Part shown: positions 16,264-24,343 of the stretch, piece by piece
Position numbering within the stretch: position 1 is the first letter of the stretch
How the letters are laid out: every line of letters starts with the position of its first letter
Source of the DNA: a virus
Strand: one strand, 5' to 3'
IMG/VR virus record: IMGVR_UViG_3300032516_000075
Span: 1-38,094 of that record
DNA: 38,094 bases
Made by a program: the position numbers and the translations under genes
Notes under the pieces: model-generated
The model's input: the letters and a program-made list of their open reading frames with translations, nothing else
Databases searched by the model: none
What the model was told of the DNA's origin: nothing

Positions 16264-16530
16264 CTACCTCCTGGCTGAGCGGATCGCCGATACCTCCTTG
16301 GTGCGGATCTCATCGAGCCGGCGCATGAGTCGATCACGCCACCGGATGGGGAGCTCCAGCACCTCGGACCACGAGGCGTTCAAGCTCGTCACGTGGGGCT
16401 GCAAGCAACAGAGGTACAACATCATCTCGAGCCACTCTTCTTCCCCGTACGGGCAAATCGCTTTCGGCTCGAAAAGAAGCCCGCCTCGAAAGGGAGAACG
16501 ACCGCTTGCAGATTGTGGCACTTCGGGCAC
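16264..16530 (-). CDS. Tail assembly chaperone -1 frameshift extension (GT-like)
   Basis: An 88-codon open frame that overlaps the end of the zinc-ribbon chaperone gene by 109 bases and is in the -1 frame relative to it. It has no ATG near its start and no SD; its upstream limit is only the reach of the open frame. The biologically relevant part is the stretch after the overlap, about 65 residues, including EEEWLEMMLYLCC, SWSEVLELPIRWRDRLMRRL and DEIRTKEV. In long-tailed phages the gene before the tape measure is commonly expressed both alone and as a -1 ribosomal frameshift fusion (the lambda G/GT arrangement), so I read this as the extension of the upstream gene rather than an independent gene. 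It ends 4 bases before the tape measure start. Confidence 0.65.
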   Translation of the reverse strand: MPEVPQSASGRSPFRGGLLFEPKAICPYGEEEWLEMMLYLCCLQPHVTSLNASWSEVLELPIRWRDRLMRRLDEIRTKEVSAIRSARR

Positions 16531-17183
16531 TCGACGTCGAAGGTCGTCTCGACTCCACCCTCAAGCTCGTCGGTAGCATCCCAGAGACCGTCGGCCACGG
16601 CGGACTCCATGTCCTCGACGAGCGACACGATGTCGAACCAGGCCGTCTTTCCATCAAGCTCGACGATGCGTCGAGACAGGTGGTTCGTGAGCATCTTCGA
16701 CTCCTCGTCCGGACCCAAGGAGTTGAAGAACTGCTCGTCGTCACCGGTGAGAGGACGGCACTTGGCGATGCGACCATCTCGGAGGGTGATGGGCACGGGG
16801 GTGCTCGTCTTCGCGCACTGCCGCCCCAGATCGGAGACCGGCAGGACGTTGAGCTCAGCGAGGTTCACGCCCCAGGCGTAGTGGTGACGACAGCTCGAGC
16901 AGGTGACACGAAACTCGTACTCGGGGCCGTAGGAGGCGATCCTGAGCTGGATGATGGCGAAGGTGCGGTCGGAGGAGAGCGCCGGTCCCCAGAAGACTTT
17001 GCCGGCCGAGCCCGACACATCGTAGGGACCGGGGTCGTTGGTTTGCATCCAGCACATCTCGAGCAGGCGCGTGATGAGCTGCCCGCTCTTGATGAGCTTC
17101 TGGTCGGCGAAGAGCTGTTCGTCTTTGACCTTCATGCCGCGGAGGACACCGCGGAGGCCCGATGGGCAAGTGAGCTCGTGCAT
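16422..17183 (-). CDS. Zinc-ribbon tail assembly chaperone (G-like / gp51-like)
   Basis: 253 residues. Two CxxC pairs (C95-C98 in CSSCRHHYAW, and C219-C222 in CPKCHNLQ) could bind a zinc ion. Between them lie helical segments (FFNSLGPDEESKMLTNHLSRR). It sits between the tail tube and tape measure genes, the conserved place of tail assembly chaperones that bind the tape measure and tube monomers before assembly. Its last codons overlap a -1 frame ORF encoding a further 65 residues, consistent with a G/GT frameshift pair. The start ATG has GGTATAGAAAGGTACAG upstream. Chaperone role rests on synteny and the overlap, not on an identified family. Confidence 0.75.
   Translation of the reverse strand: MHELTCPSGLRGVLRGMKVKDEQLFADQKLIKSGQLITRLLEMCWMQTNDPGPYDVSGSAGKVFWGPALSSDRTFAIIQLRIASYGPEYEFRVTCSSCRHHYAWGVNLAELNVLPVSDLGRQCAKTSTPVPITLRDGRIAKCRPLTGDDEQFFNSLGPDEESKMLTNHLSRRIVELDGKTAWFDIVSLVEDMESAVADGLWDATDELEGGVETTFDVECPKCHNLQAVVLPFEAGFFSSRKRFARTGKKSGSR
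16440..16467 (-). promoter_or_regulatory. Candidate -1 ribosomal frameshift site
   Basis: Two slippery-like sequences lie in the overlap of the chaperone frame and its -1 extension. The first is C CGA AAG at 16467-16461 (0-frame codons R240 K241); the A-site AAG can re-pair with AAA after a -1 slip, but the P-site match is poor. The second is G GGG AAG at 16446-16440 (G247 K248), with a perfect P-site and an imperfect A-site. I cannot tell which, if either, is used. A slip at the first would give a fusion of about 306 residues. Confidence 0.4.
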
Positions 17184-17248
17184 GACTGTACCTTTCTATA
17201 CCTGTGTGTCTAGGGCGGACCACATTGCCCGCGCTCGTTGGAGCCGGA

Positions 17249-17746
17249 CTAGACCGGCTCTCGGGTGAAGAAGTCGAAGCTGATCGTCAGGGACTCGATC
17301 ACGACCTCGTCGGCCGTGTTGTCCCAGTCGCCAGCCACGAACTTCTGCACCCAGCCGTTGTGCAGCCGGTACTTGGCCACCGGCTTGTTCTCATCCGCGT
17401 CGCGGTCGAGCTGCACCACCTCGATCTGCTTGAGGTAGCCCGGGACCTTGTCTCCGCGTCCGCGGGTCGGGAACTTGGTGATCGTGGCGTTCGCGACCTG
17501 CAGGCACCAGAGGTAGAAGGAGCGGGACTTGGACGCACCGCGCTCGAGCGTGATGTCGGCCACGGTGACACGCCCCGGAACCTTCCACGGGATGATGGAA
17601 CCGCCCTCCCAGTACTCGATCTTGGCGATCTCGTACGAGAGCTCGGAGCACTTCTGGAAACCCGCGGACCACGCCGGGTCCACACGCACCAAGAAGAGGT
17701 GCTTGGGGAAGAGCTCTCGCTGACTTCCGATGACGTTGATTTCCAT
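17249..17746 (-). CDS. Tail tube protein (T4 gp19-like)
   Basis: 165 residues, close to the size of T4 gp19 and related tube proteins. The pattern fits this family: HLFLVRVDPAWSAGFQKCSE, then KIEYWEGGSIIPWKVPGR, then ITLERGASKSRSFYLWCLQV, then a YRLHNGWVQKFVAGDWDN strand and a closing VIESLTISFDFF. The hexameric tube forms the inner channel of the contractile tail. It directly follows the sheath gene, and the SD is GGGGAGGTATACC. Downstream of its stop is a 65-base gap and then the chaperone gene. Confidence 0.93.
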   Translation of the reverse strand: MEINVIGSQRELFPKHLFLVRVDPAWSAGFQKCSELSYEIAKIEYWEGGSIIPWKVPGRVTVADITLERGASKSRSFYLWCLQVANATITKFPTRGRGDKVPGYLKQIEVVQLDRDADENKPVAKYRLHNGWVQKFVAGDWDNTADEVVIESLTISFDFFTREPV

Positions 17747-17799
17747 TTCGGTATACCTCCCCGTCGGTAGCGATGGTCGATGGGATCAGCGACCTTCAC

Positions 17800-20052
17800 T
17801 TAGACGGTAGCAAGTTCCTCTTCGAGGGCCCTCGTGTCCTTGGTGACCATGATGATGACGAACTCCGCCGGGGTGTTCGTCGCCAGACCGATGCGCAGCT
17901 TGAGCTGCCCGGCCCGGACGAGCGACGGCGGGTTCAACCCGGGGCCGCAGTCGACGAAGAAGGCCGTCTGCGGATCGTTGGAGGCGAAGGCACCCTTGAG
18001 CATCCAGCCGTAGAGCTCGGCGAAGACCTGCTTCTCCACGTCGGCCCGGAGCGTCGGCGTGTTGTTGCGATGCCGAACCCACTGCAGCCCGGAGTACATC
18101 AGGCGCTCGATGTGACTCACGCCGCGTCGCTCGCCGATGCTGGGGAAGTTGCCCTCACCCTTGAGTGTCCGAGCGCCGTCGACGAAGATGCCGTAGCCCT
18201 TGAGTGAGGTGATCGGGTTGACGCGCTTCGGGAAGATGAGGTCACGCTTGGGCTCGAGCAGGACCTCGACCGTCTCCAGCCCGACGACGCCGGTCGGCTT
18301 GCCCGCGGTGACGCCCGCCGGCTGGTAGAACGGACCCTCGGTCGCCTGCGAGTCGTTGCGAGCCATGATGCCCGCGACGTAGCCCGAGGGGCAAACCGTG
18401 ATGTTCGGGTCCTCGCCGTAGACCACCTTGGACGGGTTCAGGATGAGCAGACGTGGCCAGTAGAGCGCCGCGTACTCGAGCCCGAGCTCGCCCTCGAGGG
18501 TCTCCTTGTAGGTCTTGATCTGCGCAGCCGTGTAGCCGGCTGGCGGGTCGAGGATGGCAAAGACCAACCCCTGCTTGTCGCTACGGCTGTACTCGACCAG
18601 CGCCGCGTGGAAGGCCGTACCGGTCCAGTCCGGACACGCGAGGATGCTGATCTCGTCACTCGTGTCGAAGACGTAGAGCCCGTTGCCCGCCGACTTGTCG
18701 CCGATGAAGTCCCAGACGTCGAGACCGGTGAGGCCGTCGTCGCCCAACGTGGTCATCGTGGCACCGCTCGTGTTGCCGGGCCGACGCTGCGCAGCCGAGC
18801 CTCCAGCCAGCAGATCTTCGAACGCGAACAGGATGGAACCGGCATCCGCGTCGTTGAGCACCAGCTCCGCATAGCGGGTCTTGGTCGAGTCCATCGTCAG
18901 GTTGGCGAAAGACTCCACGACGGTGGTGCCCTTGAGCACCTGGAGGTTGAACTCTCCGGACTCGCCGTTCGACGCGTTGACCACCCTGATCTTGTGGTTG
19001 TTGGCGTAGGCCCCGGCCGTCTTGCCCTCGGCCTTGAGCGTGTCGACCGCGGCGCCCGACGACCCGGTGTGCAGGGTGAAGTCGGAGAAGCCGAGGAGCG
19101 AATCGGCGGTCGAGGCCGCACGAATCTGCACGCTGGCCGCGCCGCCGGTGGCGACCGTGGTGATCTTCAGCTTGAGACCCGAGGTCTGGCTGACCACGAC
19201 TCCGCCGTTGCTCGTCCAGGCGGCCTCGATGATCAGCTTGAGCTCGGCCGCGGACACGGCGCCGACGTCGACCACGTTGCCCGTGCCCACCACCTCGCTG
19301 GTCGAGAAGCCGAAGGCGGCGTTGGCTGTGCCGCCCGTCACCTCGACCTTGGAGCCCGTGCCCCGACGGTCGGAGGTGATGGTGACCTTGGTGCCCGAGC
19401 TCGAGGCGATGGCGAAGGCTCCGGGGAGCTTGGCGTTGATGACCGCCGCGACCTCCTCTGCCGTCGCGTTCGCGATGTCCACGAACTCGGCGGTGAGGAA
19501 GGCGATGGTCTTGACGAGCCCGCCGTCGATCTTGACCGTCAGCGTCCAGCCTGTGGTGAGCGCATAGGTCTCGGCGGTGGCGCACTCGACCGAAGCGGCT
19601 GTGGCGAGTACCGTGGCGGTCTGGTCCGCGGCGCCACCCACCGAACCGATGAGGGTGTCACTGGGGTTGAGCGGCCACGGACTGGAGATGGTGCCCTCGA
19701 TGGACGCTGGCGCCGGTGCCGTGGTGCCCGTCTGCAGGGTCACGGCCCCCTTGGTGGCCAGGGCCGTGGTGGCATCACGGTAGTCGCTGAAGTGGCACGT
19801 ACGCGCCACCCAGCACTCGCGACCGCCGTTCAGGAAGAACGCGCGAACGGCCAGAGCGAGCTCGCGACCGGAGACGAAGGACCCGAAGACCCTCTCGAAC
19901 TCCTCGTAGGAGCTCACCAGTGTGCGCTGGGCGATGGGTCCGCGCTCGGCGATACCTTGGATGCCGAGCACGGCGGTCGGAAGAGTCGGGAATGACTTGA
20001 TGTTCGGCTCTTCCTCACCGATGATGACTTTGGATGAAAGCAGCTCTGTCAT
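17800..20052 (-). CDS. Contractile tail sheath protein
   Basis: 750 residues. Sheath signatures are present: an N-terminal SFPTLPTAVLGIQGIAERGP, then VSSYEEFERVFGSF and LNGGRECWVAR. The C-terminal core has YVAGIMARNDSQATEGPFYQPAG, the VNPITSLKGYGIFVDGARTL turn, SHIERLMYSGLQWVRHRNNT, an LYGWMLKGAF segment and FVIIMVTK. These conserved C-terminal segments interlock neighbouring subunits. The protein is longer than many sheaths because of a variable region at residues about 115-350 that contains a beta module also found in the tail-surface protein at 428-1708. The insertion is probably surface-exposed. The sheath surrounds the tube and contracts during injection. Start ATG with CGGAGGCAGAAGCC upstream. 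Confidence 0.95.
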   Translation of the reverse strand: MTELLSSKVIIGEEEPNIKSFPTLPTAVLGIQGIAERGPIAQRTLVSSYEEFERVFGSFVSGRELALAVRAFFLNGGRECWVARTCHFSDYRDATTALATKGAVTLQTGTTAPAPASIEGTISSPWPLNPSDTLIGSVGGAADQTATVLATAASVECATAETYALTTGWTLTVKIDGGLVKTIAFLTAEFVDIANATAEEVAAVINAKLPGAFAIASSSGTKVTITSDRRGTGSKVEVTGGTANAAFGFSTSEVVGTGNVVDVGAVSAAELKLIIEAAWTSNGGVVVSQTSGLKLKITTVATGGAASVQIRAASTADSLLGFSDFTLHTGSSGAAVDTLKAEGKTAGAYANNHKIRVVNASNGESGEFNLQVLKGTTVVESFANLTMDSTKTRYAELVLNDADAGSILFAFEDLLAGGSAAQRRPGNTSGATMTTLGDDGLTGLDVWDFIGDKSAGNGLYVFDTSDEISILACPDWTGTAFHAALVEYSRSDKQGLVFAILDPPAGYTAAQIKTYKETLEGELGLEYAALYWPRLLILNPSKVVYGEDPNITVCPSGYVAGIMARNDSQATEGPFYQPAGVTAGKPTGVVGLETVEVLLEPKRDLIFPKRVNPITSLKGYGIFVDGARTLKGEGNFPSIGERRGVSHIERLMYSGLQWVRHRNNTPTLRADVEKQVFAELYGWMLKGAFASNDPQTAFFVDCGPGLNPPSLVRAGQLKLRIGLATNTPAEFVIIMVTKDTRALEEELATV

Positions 20053-20089
20053 GGCTTCTGCCTCCGAGGCTCGGGCGACGAGGTCTACC

Positions 20090-21058
20090 CTACCACATTG
20101 AAATTGTTTCCACCAGAGTTCCCTTTGTTTTCTGTACCTCTTGGCTCATCGACTCCACAGGCCATGTCCTCAGACTGGGAGGCAGATAGACAACCGGCAC
20201 GCGCCGTACTTCGATGGCTGCCAAGAACACGTTGAGGTTCGAGTTGCGGTCTCCGGCACCCGCGGATGGATCGTCGAGCATGACCAGAGGCATGCGGATG
20301 TCGACACCGACAGGGACGTCGGCCGGCAGTACCAGGTAGCCGTTGCGCCTCGTCAGCTTGCGCGCTGCACCCATCAGGGCCATGTACTCGAGCTCGAAGT
20401 CGGATGCTCCGAGCACGTCGTACGTGACCGTGTGCATGGTAGGTGCTGGCCAGTAGAGAGCACTACCATCCTGCTGCGAGGCCCAGTAGCCCTCGTTCTC
20501 ATAGCCGTATGCGTCCTCGATCACTCGCATATTCGTGAGAAACAAGGACGGTACTTGAGCAGTCGGCACCACGATGCCGTCCGGGGAGTAGTCCGTGTGG
20601 GTCTGGATGCCGGACTGGGCGATCACCTGCCGCTTGATGAGCCGCAGAAGCGCCCGTGTGACACGTGCGAATGGTGACTCCATGCCCATGGTCGGCATGC
20701 GCAAGGGCTCGCGCTCGTAGGTGTACGCCTCCGTCGCGAGCACGTCCTCGCCGGGGATCACGACGCCATCGTCGTCGAGGTTCTGCACGCGGATGTTGAC
20801 CGGTGGGAAGTGCGACAGGTCGGCATCGAGCAAGCATGGTGGCGGCTCGACGCCGAGGACCGTGCTCGACCACACCTGAACCACCGGCGCTTCGAAGCCG
20901 CCGAAGAGAACGCGGACGGTAGGAATCACCGTGGCGCCCACGTAGCCATGGGCGGGCGGCGTGATCGTTCGGAACCCGGTGCCGACGATCTCGATGAAGT
21001 TGCCTCCACCGGATGCCCCGTGGTTCGGAGTGATCGACGTGATGGTCGGAATCGCCAT
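20090..21058 (-). CDS. Neck / tail terminator-type protein with N-terminal IPT/TIG domain
   Basis: 322 residues. The first 90 or so residues look like an IPT/TIG immunoglobulin-like domain: TITSITPNHGASGGGNFIEI with a VGTGFR strand, then VRVLFGGFEAPVVQVWSSTV. The C-terminal 200 residues contain MESPFARVTRALLRLIKRQV, a YMALMGAARKLTRRNGYLVL helix and a conserved DVPVGVDIRMPLVML segment, consistent with a tail terminator or neck protein. The position between the gp10-like completion protein and the sheath supports this. An Ig-like domain on a connector protein is unusual; such domains often decorate capsid or tail surfaces. Its ATG overlaps the stop of the upstream gene by one base (TGATG). Confidence 0.7.
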   Translation of the reverse strand: MAIPTITSITPNHGASGGGNFIEIVGTGFRTITPPAHGYVGATVIPTVRVLFGGFEAPVVQVWSSTVLGVEPPPCLLDADLSHFPPVNIRVQNLDDDGVVIPGEDVLATEAYTYEREPLRMPTMGMESPFARVTRALLRLIKRQVIAQSGIQTHTDYSPDGIVVPTAQVPSLFLTNMRVIEDAYGYENEGYWASQQDGSALYWPAPTMHTVTYDVLGASDFELEYMALMGAARKLTRRNGYLVLPADVPVGVDIRMPLVMLDDPSAGAGDRNSNLNVFLAAIEVRRVPVVYLPPSLRTWPVESMSQEVQKTKGTLVETISMW

Positions 21059-21738
21059 CAGCTCACCGTGGCTCCCTTGCCCAGACGGTAGAAGAGCATC
21101 TTCTCGAATGCCTTCACGAAGGTGTTGAACGCGTTTTCGATGTTCGCATCGAACGTCTGCTGCCAGATCGGTCTCGCCGGAACAGCGATGGCGATGGTCG
21201 TGCCCGTCGGCTCATCACCCATCTGTGCCATGGAGCGACCCTTGCCCTTGCTGCCCGTGGCTCGACCGTACAAGATCATCAGGTAGGCACGCATCCGCTG
21301 TGTCACCGGGAACGTGCGCGCCCAGCCCGTCTCCTGCATGACGGCGATCTGGTCCATGGTGCGCGCGCCTGCCGCGTTGTTGTGCGGAGCAGCCACACCA
21401 CCCATCACGCCCACGATGTACTCGTAGGTCGTCACCTTCTCCCAGTCAATGGACTGTGCCAGGAGCCGACTTCGGTAGAGCGGCTTGCGCCCCCCGTAGG
21501 CCGGAACCTCGGGCCACGCCCCCGCGAGCTTGCCGATCTGCCGCTTGCGTCGCGATCCGCGGGTGAGCTTCGGCGACTTATCGCCGGCGATGCCACCGCG
21601 AATGGCCCCACGCAGCATTCTACTCACGTTGCGAAGGCCATAGTCTAGTGCTCGACCGCTGGATTGCCGCACGAACTTCGTGAACTCCTTGGCCTCTTCC
21701 AGGTCGTGAGCGCACGTGACACTGAAGTTCGACAGCAT
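21058..21738 (-). CDS. Tail completion / neck protein (gp10-like)
   Basis: 226 residues. It is a basic, helical protein with a lysine/arginine-rich N-terminus and a C-terminal VPARPIWQQTFD pattern, typical of HK97-gp10 or minor tail completion proteins. These finish the tail top or bind the head-tail interface. No enzyme motif is seen. A GKGRSM segment and an RKRQIGKLAGAW stretch suggest contact with DNA or acidic partners (inference). The SD is GGGGAGGCAGCTAGG before the ATG at 21738. It lies between the two head-tail proteins and the TIG-domain protein in normal connector order. Confidence 0.75.
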   Translation of the reverse strand: MLSNFSVTCAHDLEEAKEFTKFVRQSSGRALDYGLRNVSRMLRGAIRGGIAGDKSPKLTRGSRRKRQIGKLAGAWPEVPAYGGRKPLYRSRLLAQSIDWEKVTTYEYIVGVMGGVAAPHNNAAGARTMDQIAVMQETGWARTFPVTQRMRAYLMILYGRATGSKGKGRSMAQMGDEPTGTTIAIAVPARPIWQQTFDANIENAFNTFVKAFEKMLFYRLGKGATVS

Positions 21739-21741
21739 GAC

Positions 21742-22278
21742 CTAGCTGCCTCCCCGACGCCGTCGGGACAACGCGCAGATGTGCAGGTCGTAGCCATCGG
21801 GTCCGAAGCCGGGCGAGCCGGGCTGCATCTCGGTGATGTACATGCCAGGTGGGTCGAACGGGACCGTGACGACACCGGGACTGTTCCAGCGTTCGATGCA
21901 CGAGACCCTGTCGTCGATCCTGATCAGACAGGCGCGGTTCTGCTTGTCGATGAGTCCCATGTCCTCCAGGTCGCCGCGCCACAGGACCAACCTGAAGAAC
22001 GAACGCGGATCGTTGCCCTGGACCTCCTGGTTCAGCTCTTCGAACCTGGGCGTCTCGAACTGGCAGGGCACGCGGATCGCCGGGAGCTCGATGCGTGCGT
22101 CCATCCGCTCTTGCTCATCGGCCGGAGCATTCGTGTCGAACACGAGCGGCTCGCGGAAGTCCTTGTCGTAGCCCGCCGTGGCGCCGGTGTAGGGGCGCAG
22201 GTCCTTCGTCGCCGATGGACTCAGGCGATGAATGACCGCCGCGGACTTCTCGAGGACGAGGCCGAGGCGAAAGTGCAT
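21742..22278 (-). CDS. Head completion / stopper-type connector protein
   Basis: 178 residues, mixed beta and helix, with FREPLVFDTNAPADEQER, AIRVPCQFETPRFEEL, RSFFRLVLWRGDLEDMGLI and a basic C-terminal LSRRRRGGS. The beta-rich, small size and position after the larger connector fit a head-completion or stopper protein of the gp15/gp16/FII type. The exact family is not recognised. Start ATG with GGGAGGCTAAGTC. It is separated from its neighbours by 3 bases on each side, so it is almost certainly co-transcribed. Confidence 0.65.
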   Translation of the reverse strand: MHFRLGLVLEKSAAVIHRLSPSATKDLRPYTGATAGYDKDFREPLVFDTNAPADEQERMDARIELPAIRVPCQFETPRFEELNQEVQGNDPRSFFRLVLWRGDLEDMGLIDKQNRACLIRIDDRVSCIERWNSPGVVTVPFDPPGMYITEMQPGSPGFGPDGYDLHICALSRRRRGGS

Positions 22279-22281
22279 GAC

Positions 22282-23349
22282 TTAGCCTCCCGCCACGCCG
22301 ACATGCCACGGTCTGCAGTAGGGTGCCAGGATCGCATCGAGACGCGAGTCACCGGTCATGGATGCGAGCTCGGAGCCGCTGCTCTTGACCGCCCCGAACT
22401 TGATCTGCTGGTCGCGCGTCTTGGCCATCTCGACGCGATTCGGGGACCACAGTGTCGGGTCTTGTCCGAGTGGATCCTTGAGGAACCGGTAGGTCAGTGC
22501 CAGGACGACGTCGCGCAGAGGTCTCGGGGTCTCGCCAAAGGGTGCCCCGTTCGGATCGGTGTAGCCGAAGGCACCCGTCACCTTGACGTTTTGCGAGCCA
22601 GCCGGGAACTTGGCCATGCCGTACTCTTGCAGGTCCTGACTGGCTACTGGCAAGTACTCGATCCCGGGATTCTCTCGGTCGTCGGGAGAGAGCACGTAGT
22701 CGAGATGCCGATTGTAGACCCGGATGCCCGAGAGCCCCACGGGCGTCTCGGTCATGATGCCGAACATGGGCGAGCCACCGGTGATCGTCACCGCCCCGAC
22801 GCCGATGATGGGCTCGTCGAGCCAGAGCTTGGTGCTCTCCTTGCGCACGGTGATCCGGTGCGCGATGTACCTCGGGAAGAAGAACCGCATGGTGAGCCGG
22901 TTCACCTCCTTGGACGCCCGATCGATCATCGACTGGCGCTCGTGAAGCTCCCAGGTGTTGAGCAACTTCTCGGCCGACGAGATGTAGCCCTCGTAGGCCA
23001 GGCTCGAGCGGAAGTGCTTCGGATCGAGGACCTCGAAGAAGTAGGACGTGCTCTGCCAGGCTCCGTTCTCTACCGCCCGGTAGAACCAGACGATCTCGTA
23101 CGGACCGGCCACCATGCTCTTCTCGAGTGGGTTGAGCGGGGCGACGTAGTAGCCGGTGGTCACCTTGTGCCCGCCATCCGCGGCCAGACGCAGATCGAGT
23201 GTGAACTCTGCCGACTTGGTCACGCTGCCCACGGGGTAGACCTCGAAGCGCAGCTCGGCCAGATCAGCGAGGATCCCCTCCACCTGGTAGAAAAACGGGA
23301 GGAGTGGCGTGCTGCACGAGGAGGCCTCACCTCTCACGATACCCGGCAT
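22282..23349 (-). CDS. Head-tail connector protein, unknown family
   Basis: 355 residues in the connector cluster. It begins MPGIVRGEASSCSTPLLPFF and contains beta-rich segments (EIVWFYRAVENGAW, TMRFFFPRYIAHRITV, LWLDEPIIGVGAVTITGG) and a C-terminal helical region (RDVVLALTYRFLKDPLG) that resembles the adaptor part of head-tail connectors. I could not match it to a single family. The position directly after the small head protein and before the stopper supports a role as adaptor or head completion protein (inference). Its ATG follows the upstream TAG stop without a gap, with GGGAGGG upstream. Confidence 0.6.
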   Translation of the reverse strand: MPGIVRGEASSCSTPLLPFFYQVEGILADLAELRFEVYPVGSVTKSAEFTLDLRLAADGGHKVTTGYYVAPLNPLEKSMVAGPYEIVWFYRAVENGAWQSTSYFFEVLDPKHFRSSLAYEGYISSAEKLLNTWELHERQSMIDRASKEVNRLTMRFFFPRYIAHRITVRKESTKLWLDEPIIGVGAVTITGGSPMFGIMTETPVGLSGIRVYNRHLDYVLSPDDRENPGIEYLPVASQDLQEYGMAKFPAGSQNVKVTGAFGYTDPNGAPFGETPRPLRDVVLALTYRFLKDPLGQDPTLWSPNRVEMAKTRDQQIKFGAVKSSGSELASMTGDSRLDAILAPYCRPWHVGVAGG

Positions 23350-23676
23350 CTAACCCTCCCGGGGTTTCGTTGAGCGTATCGCCTTCTTGATCCGCCTCAC
23401 GCAGTCGGCGTGCTTGGCGCTCTCGGAGTTCGTGTAGTCGACCGACAATTTACCGATCTGGTCGTCCACGTTGTGGAAGAGGAAGAGGAACTGCGGAGGC
23501 TTCCCGGGCCCTCCAGCCCGGAGCTCGATCATGTCCGCGATGACCAGGTCGCGCATGAGGCAGTAGGCGGCGAAGTCGAGATCGTAGACCTCGACCTTGC
23601 TGTCTTCCAGAACGCGATAGGCCAGAGAACCTCCGGGTCGCGGAGCGCTCCGAGGCCGTGCTGAGGAGCCTTCCAT
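23350..23676 (-). CDS. Small head-region protein, unknown
   Basis: 108 residues if started at the ATG at 23676. An earlier ATG at 23709 would overlap the upstream gene by 23 bases and would have its SD too close, so I prefer the later start, with low certainty. The sequence contains LAYRVLEDSKVEVYDLDFAA, YCLMRDLVIADMIELR and a central QFLFLFHNVDDQIGKL. Its length and position suit a small connector-associated or packaging-associated protein. No family is recognised. Its stop is immediately followed by the ATG of the next gene, indicating coupling. Confidence 0.55.
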   Translation of the reverse strand: MEGSSARPRSAPRPGGSLAYRVLEDSKVEVYDLDFAAYCLMRDLVIADMIELRAGGPGKPPQFLFLFHNVDDQIGKLSVDYTNSESAKHADCVRRIKKAIRSTKPREG

Positions 23677-23686
23677 GATGCGAAGG

Positions 23687-24223
23687 CTACTCGCCGCTGC
23701 CCTTGTCATCTCCCTTGGCTGCTCCTCTGCGACCGGCCATCACCTCGGTGGAGGTGACGATGCCTGCCGCGTTCTCCGACTGCAGCTGCTCTCTCGTGGG
23801 AGGCAGAGCCGCCGCGCGTCCCTTGCCCTTGGGAGGCGCTGCCGTCACTTCCGGCATGGCCGCCGCCGTTGCCACCGTCGTCGGGACTTCGACTCGCAGG
23901 TCCACGGTGGGCGGCGGAGCTGCGTCCTTCGGCCCGACCAGGGTCTGCCCCACGGCGCCGAGCGAGGCCAGGAACTGTTGCTGCTCCGAGGCCGCGATGG
24001 TCTCCTTCTCCTCCGGCGTCACGATCTGGAAGAGTGGCTTGGAGTCGGGGTCGTCGTGCGTCTGTAGCTTGTCGCGCAACTGCGCGGCAAGCTCGGGACC
24101 GATCAGGTACCAATTCGGCCTGGGGCCGCCGACGTACACCTGATTCTCGAAGCAGTGCTTCTGCACCAGGTAGCCCCGGCGCGGGTTGTGCGGGTACAGT
24201 CTCGCGTAGAACTCGTTGCTCAT
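23687..24223 (-). CDS. Small head-region protein with disordered Ala/Pro-rich tail
   Basis: 178 residues from the ATG at 24223, chosen because GGTATAGAGAAG precedes it. A longer open frame upstream crosses two intergenic hairpins and is unlikely to be translated. Residues 1-50 are a compact N-terminal region (EFYARLYPHNPRRGYLVQKH). The C-terminal 100 residues are low-complexity, rich in Ala, Pro, Thr and Val, with a charged end (RRGAAKGDDKGSGE), and probably disordered. It sits between the decoration and connector genes. Possible roles are capsid-attached protein or packaging accessory (inference). Confidence 0.6.
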   Translation of the reverse strand: MSNEFYARLYPHNPRRGYLVQKHCFENQVYVGGPRPNWYLIGPELAAQLRDKLQTHDDPDSKPLFQIVTPEEKETIAASEQQQFLASLGAVGQTLVGPKDAAPPPTVDLRVEVPTTVATAAAMPEVTAAPPKGKGRAAALPPTREQLQSENAAGIVTSTEVMAGRRGAAKGDDKGSGE

Positions 24224-24242
24224 CTTCTCTATACCTTTCTGT

Positions 24243-24299
24243 CTCGGTGCGAACGCAAGCACCGAGCCTCCGGAGGAGAACCAATTCTCCTCCGGAGGC
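24243..24299 (-). other. Two tandem RNA hairpins after the capsid and decoration genes
   Basis: Two inverted repeats abut. The larger is a perfect 15-base stem (24266-24280 pairs with 24285-24299) with a 4-base loop. The second, next to it in the downstream direction, is an 8-base stem (24243-24250 with 24259-24266) around an 8-base loop. They lie in the transcript between the decoration gene stop (24344) and the next ATG (24223). No U-run follows, so these are not classic intrinsic terminators. They may stabilise the abundant capsid/decoration mRNA or limit transcription into downstream genes (inference). Confidence 0.6.
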
Positions 24300-24343
24300 A
24301 ACAGGCTTGTTCGCCCAGAGAGAACCTGCCCAGACCCGATGGT

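Noticed and set aside
24223-24301. N-terminal extension of the 23687-24223 gene
   Set aside because: The extra codons would run through two strong hairpins, and the ATG at 24223 has its own SD-like GGTATAG upstream.
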